Shown one piece after another: positions 1 through 9,300 of a stretch of DNA of 35,032 bases. Position 1 is the first letter of the stretch, and every line of letters starts with the position of its first letter. The notes beneath the pieces were generated by a model that saw only the letters and a program-made list of their open reading frames with translations, was not told the DNA's origin and made no database searches. Made by a program: the position numbers and the translations under genes. Source of the stretch: Planctomycetota bacterium (GTDB lineage: Bacteria; Planctomycetota; UBA1135; GCA-002686595); contig JANQEJ010000104.1 of the NCBI GenBank assembly GCA_028278425.1, positions 1-35,032 of the forward strand, written 5' to 3'.

Positions 1-1226
1 GCCGGCTCGTCCTCGGCCGGCGCGTCGGCATCCTGCTCGTCTTCCGCCGGGTCGGGGTCGGAGGCCTGCTCCTCGGGCTCCTCCGACGGTTGCTCTTCGG
101 AGGGCGCTTCCTCGCCCGCGTTCTCCTCGGTGTCTTCGGTTTCCTCCGGCTCCGGCCGGCGGAAGCGCTGGTAGCGAACCAGGTTGTAGTACTCGAAGGC
201 GCGGTCCTCGGCCACGGCGTCCTCGGCCTCGGGATACTTCTCCAGGAGCCCGGCCGCCGCGGTGGTCTCCGCGTCCCGGAAGGTCGCCAGCGTCGGCCGG
301 AAGCGCGGCTTGGTCATGAAGGAGTTGCGCTCGAACTCCGGGCGCTCGTCGAACCAGGCCTGCAGCTCCTCGTCCGCCGGTACCTCGGCCTCGGCCTCCT
401 CCTGCAGCGTCGTAACGTCGAGCTCGACGTAATCGAAGGCAAGCTCGACGTGCTCCTCCGTCCAACGCTCCTCGATCTTGGCGACGTCGGGGACCTGTGC
501 CAGGTAGGAGAGCGTGTCCACGTAGCGGCGGATGCGGAGCACGCGCCGCAGGTTCTCCTCCAGCTTGACCACGCTGCCGTAGCGCCGGCCGAACGCGAGC
601 CAGCTCGCCGGATCCTGGCCCGAGAGCCGGTCCGACAGATCCGCATCCGTGATCAGGATCCCCGCCTCCTGGGCGAGCGCGTCGAGCACGATGAGCCGCG
701 CGGCCTCGCGCCGCGAAGGCTCGGTGCTGGTGAGACCCAGCCCGGCCGCCTCGAGGCCGCGGTACTGCGCGGGCAGGCTCGAAGTGAAGATGAGCGCCAT
801 GATCCCCTCGGCCAGCGCGTTGCGCTCGGTGAGGAACTCGCCGTAGGTCATGACCACGCGGTCCCCGCTCGGGTGGTCGAAGGCGAGCACGTCGGGATCG
901 TCGCCGCGTCCGGTGCCGAAGGTCGACATCAGCGCGCCGGGGATCATGAAGATGACGAGCAGCAGGACGAGCAGCCCGATCATGAACGCGAACTGAAGGC
1001 GGTTCCTGCCCTTCGGGACGTGGATGACGTCCTCGCCGAGGATGCCCTCGGGCTCGGTGTCCGGCTTGCGCGCCGGCCCGGCGGGCTTCGACGCGGTCCG
1101 GGCGGCTTCGGGCTTGGACGTGGGCTCCGCCGCGTCGCCGGTCGCGGGCGCGGCACTCGGCGATGCCTTCTTGCGCGGCTTCCTGTCCTTCTTCCGCGAG
1201 GACTTGTTGCGGGATTTGCTCGACAT
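1..1226 (-). CDS. Membrane-anchored SurA/PpiD-like folding factor (3' end outside window)
   Basis: About 408 residues are visible from an ATG at 1226; the C-terminus runs off the left edge. The N-terminus is a long Lys/Arg/Ala/Pro-rich cytosolic tail (residues 1-75), followed by one membrane segment (about 77-95, core FMIGLLVLLLVIFMIPG). The rest is an acidic, helical region predicted to lie outside the membrane. This layout matches PpiD-type proteins: an N-terminal anchor, then a SurA-N-like chaperone region, with a parvulin domain expected later. The visible end is a Glu/Pro-rich low-complexity stretch, so no parvulin catalytic region can be checked. Known role of the family: chaperone or prolyl isomerase for exported proteins. 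It lies 98 bp downstream of scpB on the same strand, and another parvulin-like gene lies upstream of scpB. The family assignment is moderate because the diagnostic domain is missing. Confidence 0.7.
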   Translation of the reverse strand, partial: MSSKSRNKSSRKKDRKPRKKASPSAAPATGDAAEPTSKPEAARTASKPAGPARKPDTEPEGILGEDVIHVPKGRNRLQFAFMIGLLVLLLVIFMIPGALMSTFGTGRGDDPDVLAFDHPSGDRVVMTYGEFLTERNALAEGIMALIFTSSLPAQYRGLEAAGLGLTSTEPSRREAARLIVLDALAQEAGILITDADLSDRLSGQDPASWLAFGRRYGSVVKLEENLRRVLRIRRYVDTLSYLAQVPDVAKIEERWTEEHVELAFDYVELDVTTLQEEAEAEVPADEELQAWFDERPEFERNSFMTKPRFRPTLATFRDAETTAAAGLLEKYPEAEDAVAEDRAFEYYNLVRYQRFRRPEPEETEDTEENAGEEAPSEEQPSEEPEEQASDPDPAEDEQDADAPAEDEP

Positions 1227-1324
1227 GGCGCGGGTTTCCTGCCCGGGGTCCCCGGGAAAACGAGCGGAAGAGTGTACGGCGCGCCGCTCCGGCGGCGCAA
1301 GGCCGCCGGGGAGCCGTAGCCGGC

Positions 1325-2014
1325 TCAGTCGCGGGTCAGCTCGCCGTCCCTGGGAAGGTCCTTGAGGCTCTCCAGGCCGAACTTGTCGAGGAACTCGCGC
1401 GTCGTGCCGTAGAGCAGTGGAGCGCCCGGCTGGTCGGCTCGTCCGGTCACGCGGGCGAGCCCGCGCTCCACCAGCGAGCGGAGCATCGCCCCGGACTGCA
1501 CGCCGCGGATCGCCTCGACCTCGGCGGCGGTCACCGGCTGGCGGTAGGCGACGATCGCGAGCGTCTCCAGGGCCGCCGGCGTGATCTTCTCGACCCGGCG
1601 GGTCTTGGCCAGGCGCCGGACGACCTCGCCCTGGTCGGGGCTCGTCAGGATCCGCCAGCCGCCGGCGATGGCGCGCAGGGCGTAGGGCAGCCCGGCGGCG
1701 TCGAACCGGGCGGAGAGCGCCTCGAGGGCCGCCTTGACGCGCGCGGGAGCGGGCCGGTCGAGCAGCTTGACCAGCTTGTCGAGGCCGAGCGGCTCCGGCG
1801 AGGCGAAGAGCAGGGCGGCGAGCTGGCGCTCCAGCTCGGCGTCGGGGAGCTTGTCGCCCGGGCCGGGGCGCTTCGAGGCCGCGGGCTCGGCGTCTTCCGC
1901 GGACTCCGCGGGATCGTCCGGCTCCGGCGCGGGAGGGTCCCCGGCGGGCTCGGTGGGCTCGGCGCTCGGGACGGTCACGCTGTCTGTCGCCTTGAGGAGG
2001 TCCAGGTTCGTCAT
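1325..2014 (-). CDS. scpB: Segregation and condensation protein B (ScpB)
   Basis: The protein has 229 residues. The first 55 or so are a Pro/Glu/Ala-rich, probably disordered extension. The core, from about residue 62 (ELERQLAALLFASPEPL), is the tandem winged-helix ScpB fold. Its second half holds the family's most conserved segment, TPAALETLAIVAYRQPVT, followed by EVEAIRGV and a C-terminal GTTREFLDKFGL, all typical of ScpB. Known role: a kleisin-binding subunit of the SMC-ScpAB condensin that compacts and segregates the chromosome; it acts in the cytosol on DNA. scpA is usually next to scpB but is absent from this window. Both neighbours here are SurA/parvulin-like genes on the same strand, which is odd company for a condensin subunit. 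The ATG at 2014 has no clear Shine-Dalgarno sequence. Identification is firm. Confidence 0.95.
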   Translation of the reverse strand: MTNLDLLKATDSVTVPSAEPTEPAGDPPAPEPDDPAESAEDAEPAASKRPGPGDKLPDAELERQLAALLFASPEPLGLDKLVKLLDRPAPARVKAALEALSARFDAAGLPYALRAIAGGWRILTSPDQGEVVRRLAKTRRVEKITPAALETLAIVAYRQPVTAAEVEAIRGVQSGAMLRSLVERGLARVTGRADQPGAPLLYGTTREFLDKFGLESLKDLPRDGELTRD

Positions 2015-2059
2015 CGGGAATCGGAACCCGGTCGAGGATCGCGGACCGGGGGGCCCGGG

Positions 2060-3193
2060 TCAAGGATCGCGAGGGTCGGCCTCGCGCCCCGAGCCCGGCG
2101 CGCCGAGCAGCTCGAGGAGCGGCCGCAGGTTCACGGGGTAGCGCCGTTCCATCTCGAGCTTCCAGTGGAGGAACTCGCTCTCGGTGACCGGGTGCTCGAC
2201 GAGGCTCGCCTCAACGGCCTCCTCCAGCCCGCGCCAGCGTCCTCCGATCGGGGCGCGCTTCTCCTCCACGCGGACCAGGAACCAGTGGCCCGCGGCCGGC
2301 AGCGGCCCGCCGACCGCCCCGACATCGGTCGCGAAGACGAGGCGCGCGAGCGGCGAGTGCTCCTGCCGCACCAGGAACGGGATCAACCCGCCGCTGACCT
2401 TGGACTCGTCGAGGCTGTGCTCCCGCGCGAGCGCGGCGAAGTCCGCGCCGGCCTCGAGCTCGGCGGCGAGCCTCTTGGCCTCCTCTTCGTCCGGCACGAC
2501 GAGCAGGCGCGCCTTGGCGCTCTCGTTCTCCAGCGCCCAGGCGCGGACCGCCCGCTCGGCGACCATCTGGCGGATCGTGCCCTCGCGGACGCGCGCGCGG
2601 TAGCGCTCCGGCTCGACGCCGAGCTCCGCGACGAGGAACTCGTCCACCGTCAGCCCGCCGCCCTCGCGGGCCACGTCGGCGGTGAAGCGCGCGATCTGCT
2701 CGTCGTAGCTCGCCTCCACCGCCACCGGATCGAGCAAGAGACCCAGCCGGTCCGCCTCCGCGTAGGCGAGCCTGGCCGCGACGAGCTTCTCGACGATGAG
2801 GAAGACCTCGCGCGGATCCGTCCGGTGCCACTCGAGCAGGATCTCCTCGAACGCGAGCGGCTTGCCGGCCACCTCGCCCGCCGCCTGCGGCTCGGCGGCG
2901 GTCTCCACGGCTTCGGTCGCCTCGTCGGCGCTGAGCTCCGCCTGAGACTCGGCGGCGACTTCGGGCACCGACTCCACGATCGACGGCGCCGGCCGCGGGG
3001 GCCTTGCGGGCGGCGGCTCGTCAGCCGGCGGCGACGCGCAAGCGGCCGGAAGAAGAAGAAGAAGAATTAACACGGAGAGGAACGGAGTTATCGGAGAGCA
3101 CGGAGCCCGGAACGAAGAAGTGCGGAGTGCGTCGCGGCGAGATGTGCGGCTCTGACCGTTGCACGTTCCCCTCCCCATGATCTGACTTCGCAT
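2060..3193 (-). CDS. Parvulin-type peptidyl-prolyl isomerase-like lipoprotein
   Basis: Read from the ATG at 3193, this is 377 residues. A hydrophobic core LILLLLLPAAC ends in a lipobox-like Cys and is followed by a Pro/Glu-rich linker, a helical SurA-N-like region, and a parvulin-like domain near the C-terminus. Recognisable pieces of the last are DFAALAREHSLDESKVSGG and an FATDVGAVGGPL segment. Known role of the family: prolyl isomerisation or chaperoning of exported proteins, probably anchored by lipid at a membrane. The start is uncertain. The ATGs at 3193 and 3178 lie in the spacer of a 102-bp inverted repeat, and a GTG at 3073 would give a very short signal with no positive charge. The hydrophobic core is encoded by the GAA/TTC-rich outer end of the repeat, so the element appears to have landed on, or replaced, the 5' end of the gene. 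It lies 45 bp upstream of scpB. Confidence 0.85.
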   Translation of the reverse strand: MRSQIMGRGTCNGQSRTSRRDALRTSSFRAPCSPITPFLSVLILLLLLPAACASPPADEPPPARPPRPAPSIVESVPEVAAESQAELSADEATEAVETAAEPQAAGEVAGKPLAFEEILLEWHRTDPREVFLIVEKLVAARLAYAEADRLGLLLDPVAVEASYDEQIARFTADVAREGGGLTVDEFLVAELGVEPERYRARVREGTIRQMVAERAVRAWALENESAKARLLVVPDEEEAKRLAAELEAGADFAALAREHSLDESKVSGGLIPFLVRQEHSPLARLVFATDVGAVGGPLPAAGHWFLVRVEEKRAPIGGRWRGLEEAVEASLVEHPVTESEFLHWKLEMERRYPVNLRPLLELLGAPGSGREADPRDP

Positions 3194-3306
3194 GTTCTCT
3201 TCAGCGGTCAGAGCCGCACATCTCGCCGCGACGCACTCCGCACTTCTTCGTTCCGGGCTCCGTGCTCTCCGATAACTCCGTTCCTCTCCGTCTTAATTCT
3301 TCTTCT
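3057..3306. repeat. Long near-perfect inverted repeat, 102-bp arms, 46-bp spacer
   Basis: Bases 3057-3158 are the reverse complement of 3205-3306, with one mismatch visible by eye (cacgg on the left against ccgtc on the right, beside the ttaatt motif). The arms contain repeated ctccg/cggag words, an AATTAA block and a GAA/TTC microsatellite at their outer ends, and have no coding signal of their own. The element lies between the stop of the upstream gene (3315) and the body of the parvulin-like gene. It would fold into a very long hairpin in RNA. It could be a palindromic non-autonomous mobile element (MITE or REP-like) or a strong terminator/processing hairpin. No transposase is present and no target-site duplication was identified. 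Confidence 0.93.
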
Positions 3307-3314
3307 CTTCTCTT

Positions 3315-4853
3315 CTACCGATACCGCACCATCCGCACGACCGCAATCGTCTTGCACGTCGGGCACGGCACGAGCACCTCCCCCGTCTTCGCTCCGGACA
3401 CCGCGCCGCCGGTGAAGATCACCTGGCGCACGCCCTTGCCGCCGCACTCGCGGCAGCTCCGGAAGCGGATCTTGTTCACCTGTAAGTCGCCCGAGTTCTC
3501 GGCGTAGTAGGCGAGCACCCAGTACACGCGGTTGGAGCTGGGCCAGCCCTCCCAGAAGGCGCCCGGGTCCTCCTCGTCGGTGGCGGCGCCGGCTTTGGCC
3601 TTCTTCGCGAGCTCCTGGTTCTTCAGGTAGCGCTTGATCTTGTCGTCGAGCTTCTTGCGCGCCGCGGCGGCGGAGTCCTTCGGCTCGTCGGTCTCCTTCT
3701 CCGGCTCCTCGAGCTGCGCGCGCGCGGCGGTCTCGCCGAGCAGCCAGGTTCCGTTGCCGTAGGACGCCTGGCGGAACTTCCCGCCCTCGCGCTCCTGGAA
3801 GAGGCGCTTGACCTCGTCGGTCTGGATGTCCGGCGCGATCTCCGTCATGTCCTCGTGGACCTTGGTCAGGATGTCCTCGGACATGCCGCCGTCGAGGTAG
3901 CCCATGACCTCCTCGTAGCTCATCTTGCGCGCGGCGGTCTGCGCGAAACGGCGGGTCCAGTGGTGCCAGCTCCGCACGACCTTCTCCCGCAGGTCGCGCT
4001 CCTGCTGCTTGGCGACGCGGTCGCGCATCTTGTTCCAGTCGTCCATCAGCGGACTGTCGGGGTACGAGGTCGGGAAGCTGGCGATCGCCTCCTCGGCCTT
4101 GTCGTAGTGCCGGCGCGCGCGCCAGATGTCGATCTGGCGGATGTGGTCGACCTGCTCCTGGAGCGCGCGCTTCTCGATCGCGCGCGCGAGGATCGCGTCG
4201 ATGCTCTCCGCCTGGTACTCGGGATCGAGGCGGACGCAGGCCTCGTAGTGCTCCACCGCGTGCTCGTAGTCGAAGAGGGCCTCCGCGTACTGCGCGACCT
4301 CGAAGTGCGCCGACGCTGCCTCCGGACCTTCGATCATGAGCGCGCTCTGCATCTCGGTGATCTTCTTCTGGTAGAGCTCGTCGCGCGTGTAGATGTCGAA
4401 GGCGGGCACCTGCACGATCGTGGCCGGGCCGGCGATGCGAGCCAGCGGGATCGGAATGCGCTGCTCGGCGGTCTTCAGCCAGAGCTTGTCCGCCGTTCGT
4501 TCGGTGATGAGCCCGACCAGCTCGGTGCCGTCGACGAGCGTCAGCCGGTCCGCGTCGACCATCAGCTCCTCGACGCCGGACTCGACGTACCCGAAGCGCA
4601 GGCGCAGGCCTTCTTCCTCCCTGGGATCGAGGAAGGGCCAGCGGAGCTTCACCGTGCCGCCGTTGTCGAGGCGATGGAAGGTGATCGACTCCTCGTCGTG
4701 GCCGACGATCGACCCCCAGAGGATCCCGCCGTCGCGCAGGCGGAGCATGATCGCGTCCTCCGCCGGCGCCGGGGACGCGGCTTCTTCCTGACCCGTGATC
4801 GAACCGGCGACCGGGCTGGCGAGGAGGATCGAGAGGAGGATGAGGTGCTTCAT
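3315..4853 (-). CDS. Secreted TPR protein with C-terminal CxxC...CxxC zinc ribbon
   Basis: The protein has 512 residues from the ATG at 4853; a TTG at 4856 is less likely. An AGGA sits 9-12 bases upstream of the ATG. The N-terminus (MKHLILLSILLASPVAGS) is a signal peptide. Residues about 35-150 look like two small beta repeats (ILWGSIVGHDEESITF, ELVGLITERTADKLWL). A TPR-like helical stretch follows near 180-215 (AVEHYEACVRLDPEYQ), then a long charged helical region. The C-terminus carries Cys467/Cys470 (CRECGGKG) and Cys497/Cys500 (CPTC), a DnaJ-like zinc ribbon. I do not recognise a named family. It starts 9 bp after the GspI-like gene, so it is probably the last gene of the secretion operon. 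It may be an envelope scaffold for that machine, but the function is unknown. Confidence 0.85.
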   Translation of the reverse strand: MKHLILLSILLASPVAGSITGQEEAASPAPAEDAIMLRLRDGGILWGSIVGHDEESITFHRLDNGGTVKLRWPFLDPREEEGLRLRFGYVESGVEELMVDADRLTLVDGTELVGLITERTADKLWLKTAEQRIPIPLARIAGPATIVQVPAFDIYTRDELYQKKITEMQSALMIEGPEAASAHFEVAQYAEALFDYEHAVEHYEACVRLDPEYQAESIDAILARAIEKRALQEQVDHIRQIDIWRARRHYDKAEEAIASFPTSYPDSPLMDDWNKMRDRVAKQQERDLREKVVRSWHHWTRRFAQTAARKMSYEEVMGYLDGGMSEDILTKVHEDMTEIAPDIQTDEVKRLFQEREGGKFRQASYGNGTWLLGETAARAQLEEPEKETDEPKDSAAAARKKLDDKIKRYLKNQELAKKAKAGAATDEEDPGAFWEGWPSSNRVYWVLAYYAENSGDLQVNKIRFRSCRECGGKGVRQVIFTGGAVSGAKTGEVLVPCPTCKTIAVVRMVRYR

Positions 4854-4862
4854 CAAGGGGTC

Positions 4863-5345
4863 CTAGTCGGTCTGGACGAACTTCCTACGCAGGCGTTCGC
4901 CGAAAGGCACCTCCCGCAGGAGGAGCGTCTTGAACGTGCGGGAGCGCTTCGCTCCCTGGGTCGACCAGCTTATTTCGACGTCGACGCGGTAGAGCAGGGG
5001 GCCGCCCTCCATCGCGGGTCCCGCCGGATCGGCGTACGCGCGCGCGGAGTAGACCAGTCCCGGCCGGCCCGGCACGGGCCGGTCGACGACGTCGACCGGC
5101 TCGCCGGCGAGCTCGTTGCCGTCGGCGTCCACCTCGAGCGGGAACATCGTCTCCTCGAGGTCGGCGATGATCGCCTCGACGGCGTAGGAGGCTTCGCCGC
5201 GGAGCTGCGCCGTCCGCGAGAGCGCGGCGCCGAAGGACAGGAGCCCGAGGATCGACGTCATGCCGATCAGGAGGACGAACATCGCCATCACGACCTCGAC
5301 GATCGTGAAGCCGGAACGCCTCTCTCTGAACGGTTGTGCGCGCAT
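4863..5345 (-). CDS. GspI/PilV-like minor pseudopilin
   Basis: The protein has 160 residues. Its type III prepilin leader is MRAQPFRERRSG, with predicted cleavage after Gly12. The mature end FTIVEVVMAMFVLLIG has the required Glu at +5 and a hydrophobic helix that anchors the subunit before assembly. The spacing and the FVLLIGMTSILGL run resemble PilV/GspI minor pseudopilins. The C-terminal part is beta-rich and ends in a basic tail. Known role: a minor subunit of the periplasmic pseudopilus, usually at its tip with J and K. The ATG overlaps the stop of the gspJ-like gene by one base (TGATG), so translation is probably coupled. The reading frame stays open further upstream, but the prepilin leader and this overlap fix the start. 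Confidence 0.85.
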   Translation of the reverse strand: MRAQPFRERRSGFTIVEVVMAMFVLLIGMTSILGLLSFGAALSRTAQLRGEASYAVEAIIADLEETMFPLEVDADGNELAGEPVDVVDRPVPGRPGLVYSARAYADPAGPAMEGGPLLYRVDVEISWSTQGAKRSRTFKTLLLREVPFGERLRRKFVQTD

Positions 5346-6388
5346 CACAGGTTCCAGTCGTCGCGGTGGAGCGGTACGGCGATCTCGCGCGAGATGGACC
5401 AGCCGTGGTGGATCAGCGCGCCGGCGTCGTGCTGCCGCTTCGTCGTGCCGCGCGCGCCGCGGCGGACGTTGGCCTTGTCGCCCGACACGGAGAGGAGCTC
5501 CATCCACTCCTCGTCGATCAGGATCATCGTGCCCGGCTCGGGCAGGCGCTCGGGATCGTCGACCTGGACCAGGACGGCCTCGGTCTCGACCGGCGCCCGG
5601 ACGCGCGTGCGCCGCCGGAGCTCGTCGTAGCGCTCGATCTCCAGCTCGATGCGGACGCGGCGCGGGAGCAGCGGGTGCTCGTCGGTCGTCGGCATGCCGG
5701 CGCCCGGCTCGTTCCACGGGCTGCGGTCGAGGTCCGGCCGGCCCTTGTTCCAGGCGTCCCAGGAGCGCGCGCAGTCCTGCGGCTGGCCGTTGAAGCTCCA
5801 CCCGTCGTGGACGATCGAGGTCTGCGTCGCGAACGCGACGTCGAACCAGAGGACGCCGCCCGTGACCAGGTTCATGCTGCCGGCCGGCGCCTTGCCCGCG
5901 GCGTTGAAGAAGCCCTTGTCGAAGAAGGAGAGCGAGTCCGGGTCCCCCACCACGCGCTCCCCGCGGAAGAGCAGGCCGAGCGAGCGCGACTCGCCGGGCT
6001 TGCCCTCCGGGTTGGGCAGAAGGGCCCAGACCACCTGGACCAGGTCGTTGTCGTCGCCGGCCGATCCCATGCGGTGGAGCTCCGCCTTGGACGCGCGCTT
6101 GACCATGCGGAACCGCGCCATCACCGCGCCCGGCGTCGCGTCGCCGTCGACGTCGTAGGTCCACCACTCGGAGAGCAGGTCGCCGCGGGGCCCCGATTCG
6201 ACGGCGGCGAGGTCGCGGCCGACGAGGTCGAGCACCGCCGAGCCGACCTCGACCAGATCGCGCTCCGACTCGGTGCGGCTCCAGATGTTGAGCGACGTGT
6301 CGATCAGGTTGACGAGCGCCACCATCAGGATCGACAGCAGGCTGAGGGCGAGCAGGAGCTCGATCAACGTGAACCCGAGGCGCTTCAC
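5345..6388 (-). CDS. GspJ-like minor pseudopilin with extra C-terminal module
   Basis: The protein has 347 residues and begins at a GTG (6388). This start is fixed by the leader MKRLG and the cleavage context G/FTLIELLLALSLLSIL with Glu at +5. The start overlaps the stop of the GspK-like gene by four bases (GTGA). The helix and following RTESERDLVEVGSAVLDLVGRDLAA region are typical of GspJ/PulJ; those proteins are usually near 200 residues, so this one is long. Residues about 263-328 hold an added module (PGTMILIDEEWMELLSVSGD, then RRGARGTTKRQHDAGALI). Similar copies recur several times in the neighbouring GspK-like protein. Known role: a tip subunit of the type II secretion pseudopilus. The module is not part of ordinary GspJ. 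Confidence 0.83.
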   Translation of the reverse strand: MKRLGFTLIELLLALSLLSILMVALVNLIDTSLNIWSRTESERDLVEVGSAVLDLVGRDLAAVESGPRGDLLSEWWTYDVDGDATPGAVMARFRMVKRASKAELHRMGSAGDDNDLVQVVWALLPNPEGKPGESRSLGLLFRGERVVGDPDSLSFFDKGFFNAAGKAPAGSMNLVTGGVLWFDVAFATQTSIVHDGWSFNGQPQDCARSWDAWNKGRPDLDRSPWNEPGAGMPTTDEHPLLPRRVRIELEIERYDELRRRTRVRAPVETEAVLVQVDDPERLPEPGTMILIDEEWMELLSVSGDKANVRRGARGTTKRQHDAGALIHHGWSISREIAVPLHRDDWNL

Positions 6389-9300
6389 CGCTCCACCCGC
6401 TTGAGCACCAGGCCCGGCCCGATGTATTCCGCGCCGAAGAACCGCAGCCGTGGCGTCGCCTTCCAGCCGTGCTGCGCCCCGGTATCGGCGTCGTAGGAGC
6501 CCGGCTCGTAGCGCGTGAAGACGCGCCACTCGATGCGGTCGGCCTGCACGCCGATCGAGTTGGGCTCGCCCTCGCGGATGCCCTCCCACATCACGGACAG
6601 GCCCGCCGTCGCGTCCGGCTCCTCGTCCCAGGGCACGTCGGGATCGGTGCGCTGGAGCACGCCCAGGCGCGGCCCGCTCGCGTCCGCCTCCTCGACGTCC
6701 CAGAACACCGTCTTCCAGAGGGCGGCCGGCTGGTCGACCGAGAAGCCGAAGTAGTGCAGCTCGGGCGCGTCCGCCCGGTCCGACCAGCAGTCCCAGTAGC
6801 GGAAGGGATGGAGGATCACCGGCGTGCCCGACTCGTGCGACGAAGCGCCGGTGCCGAAGCGCCCGCGGAAGATGCCGGGGCCGTCGCCGTCCATCGCGCC
6901 CGGCTCCGAGGAGGCGCGCGGCATCGCGAGCGCGCCGCCCTGGATCCAGGAGTAGTGGACGAGCTCGTCGTCGATCAGAACGAGGCCCTCGCGCGGGAAG
7001 TCGTCGGTGGAGCCGAGCTCGATGGCGCCGTCCTCGGCGCCGAGCTGGCCGGCCAGGACCGCGACCGGGATGCTCTCGAGCAGCGTGACGACCTCGCCGA
7101 TCGAGTGCGGCTGCGGATCGGTTCCGAGCAGGCCGCGTCCGTTCGGCGCGATCGACACCGTGCCCGTGTTGGCCTCGTAGCCCTCGTAGCAGAGGATCTC
7201 GTCGCCGATGCGCAGGAGCCCCGCGTCCGGCGGCATGCCGGAGAGGAACGCGGCGTTGCTGAAGAAGAAGAGCCCGAGCGGAAGCCGGATCGCGTCGGCG
7301 ACGAGGTCGATGGTGTCGCCCTCCTCGCCGAGGTCCTGCTCCAGCCGCATCTGCGCGCCCCAGGTGTCTGCATCTCCCGTGAACTCCGAGGAGCCGAAGC
7401 AGATCTCGTCGACGAGGGCGGACGGGATCGCGCCGCCGGCTTGATAGGACCCGCCGACCGCGACCTGGTTCGCCTCGCGCGGCATCTCGCCCGAGGGGTA
7501 CTTCGCGATGCGCGCGATGACGCGCGAGTCGTAGATCTCGTCCCCCGGCTGGTTCGTGCCCGCCGCGACCGGCACCGGGGCGACGTCTTCGAGCGCCACG
7601 TGGATGAGGGCGGTCGCGATGTTGAACTGCTCGAGCGAGACCGGCGCGCCCCCCGCTCCGACGCCGAGCGGCTCCGCCGTCGGAGACCAACTGTAGACCG
7701 TGTACTCGTTGGGACGGTGCGCGTGGTGGACGACGCCGGGAAACCCGGGATCGCTCGTGTCCGCATCGATCATCATCACCGCGTCGAAGCGGCCGGGCCG
7801 ACCGTCGTCGACGCCCGAGTCGAAGGTGCGCCACACCGGCAGCACGGCGGTGCCGCCGGTGTGAACGTGCGGATAGGTCCCGAACACGCCGCGGAACTGG
7901 AACTGGCTCCGCACCGCGCGCGTGATCAGGTAGTCCGTGTCCTCCGGGTTGCCCATCCGGTAGTGCCAGTAGGCCCCGTCCACCGCCGGCGGCGCGGCCG
8001 GCGGCGCGGCGGGCCCGGGTGGCTCCGGCAGGAGGATCGCGGGCGGCGGCGAAGGCCCGGTGGGGCCGCCGCTGCCCGGGCCGCCCGGTCCCGGCGCGGT
8101 GATGTCGATCCCCTCCTCAATGATGCCCGCCTGCACGGCGAAGCGAGCGTTCCCCAAGGCGACCGGATCGTCGCGCACGAGCTGGTCCTGCGTGCGGTAG
8201 TCGTAGCGCACCCACTCCGTGAGGTGCGAGTCCGGACCGAGGCGCGTGATCTGCGCGACCTGCGAGTTGCCGGCCTCCGCCTGGTCGAACGCGCCCGCGC
8301 CCTGGACGCCGAGCGAGATCGGGAAGATCTTCGTCTGCCAGACCATGCGGTCGTTGGGCGTGCTGCCGTCGATGAAGAACACGCTCCATTGCTGACCGAG
8401 CACGAAGGCTCCGCTCGGCCCGATCTCCGGCGGCGCCTGCTGGAGGTTCGGAAGCTCGTTCACGACCTGGTTGCCGCGCCGGTCGAAGATGAGCTGGTTC
8501 CCCGACCAGCCGGTGTAGTGGATGATCTCGAGGCCGCCGAGCCGCGTGCCGTTGATCGTCTGCGTCGGCTCGGTGACGACCCCGGTGCTCGCGCTCGTCA
8601 CCCTCGGTTGGAAGTTGACCGTCGCCAGCGCCGCGTAGCCGCCGTTCGGGTTGAAGGCCGCCATCACCTCTTCGGTCGTCATGTTCGGGTCGGCGGGTTC
8701 GATCTCGAGCACGCCGCTCTGCTGCGTGTCGAGGCCCAAGCCCAGGTTGAGCGCGGAGCCGTCGTTGAGCTCGACCACGATCTCCTCGTCTTCGCCGTTC
8801 ATCCCGACCACCATTCCGACCGCGAAGATCCCGAGGTCGCCGGGGAGCGAGCCGTTCGCGGGCGGGATGTTGGACGCGATCGGCAGCGCGTAGCCGTAGA
8901 GCATCACCGGCGTGCCGCTCGCGAACGACCCGGTCCCGGGCTGCGCCACGCCCTGCGCGCCCTCCTCGGCGCTGAACTCGACGCCGGAGAACTGGCGGCG
9001 CGAGAGCCGGCCGCCGAAACCGGCGTTGGAGCCCTCCTCCTCGAAGACGGCGGTGAACGACGTCTCGCCGGCCACCGTCGCCTCGATCAGCTCGTCGCCG
9101 ATGCGGAGCACGCAGTTCGCCGGGAACCCCTCGGTCGACTCGACCGGAATCGTGGTCGCGTCCGGGCCGAGCGAGCCCGTCAGCCGCGTCAGCCCGGGAA
9201 TCTCCGAGCGCCACTTGCCGTCCACCAGCATGAGCATCTGGTCGGGGCGGTTGCCGCGCACGTCGACCTCGACGTGCAGCCAGGTGTCGAGCGGCATCCC

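Noticed and set aside
1281..1298. Hairpin GCGCCGC-tccg-GCGGCGC between scpB and the PpiD-like gene as a terminator
   Set aside because: No T-run follows on either strand and such stems are frequent by chance in this base composition.
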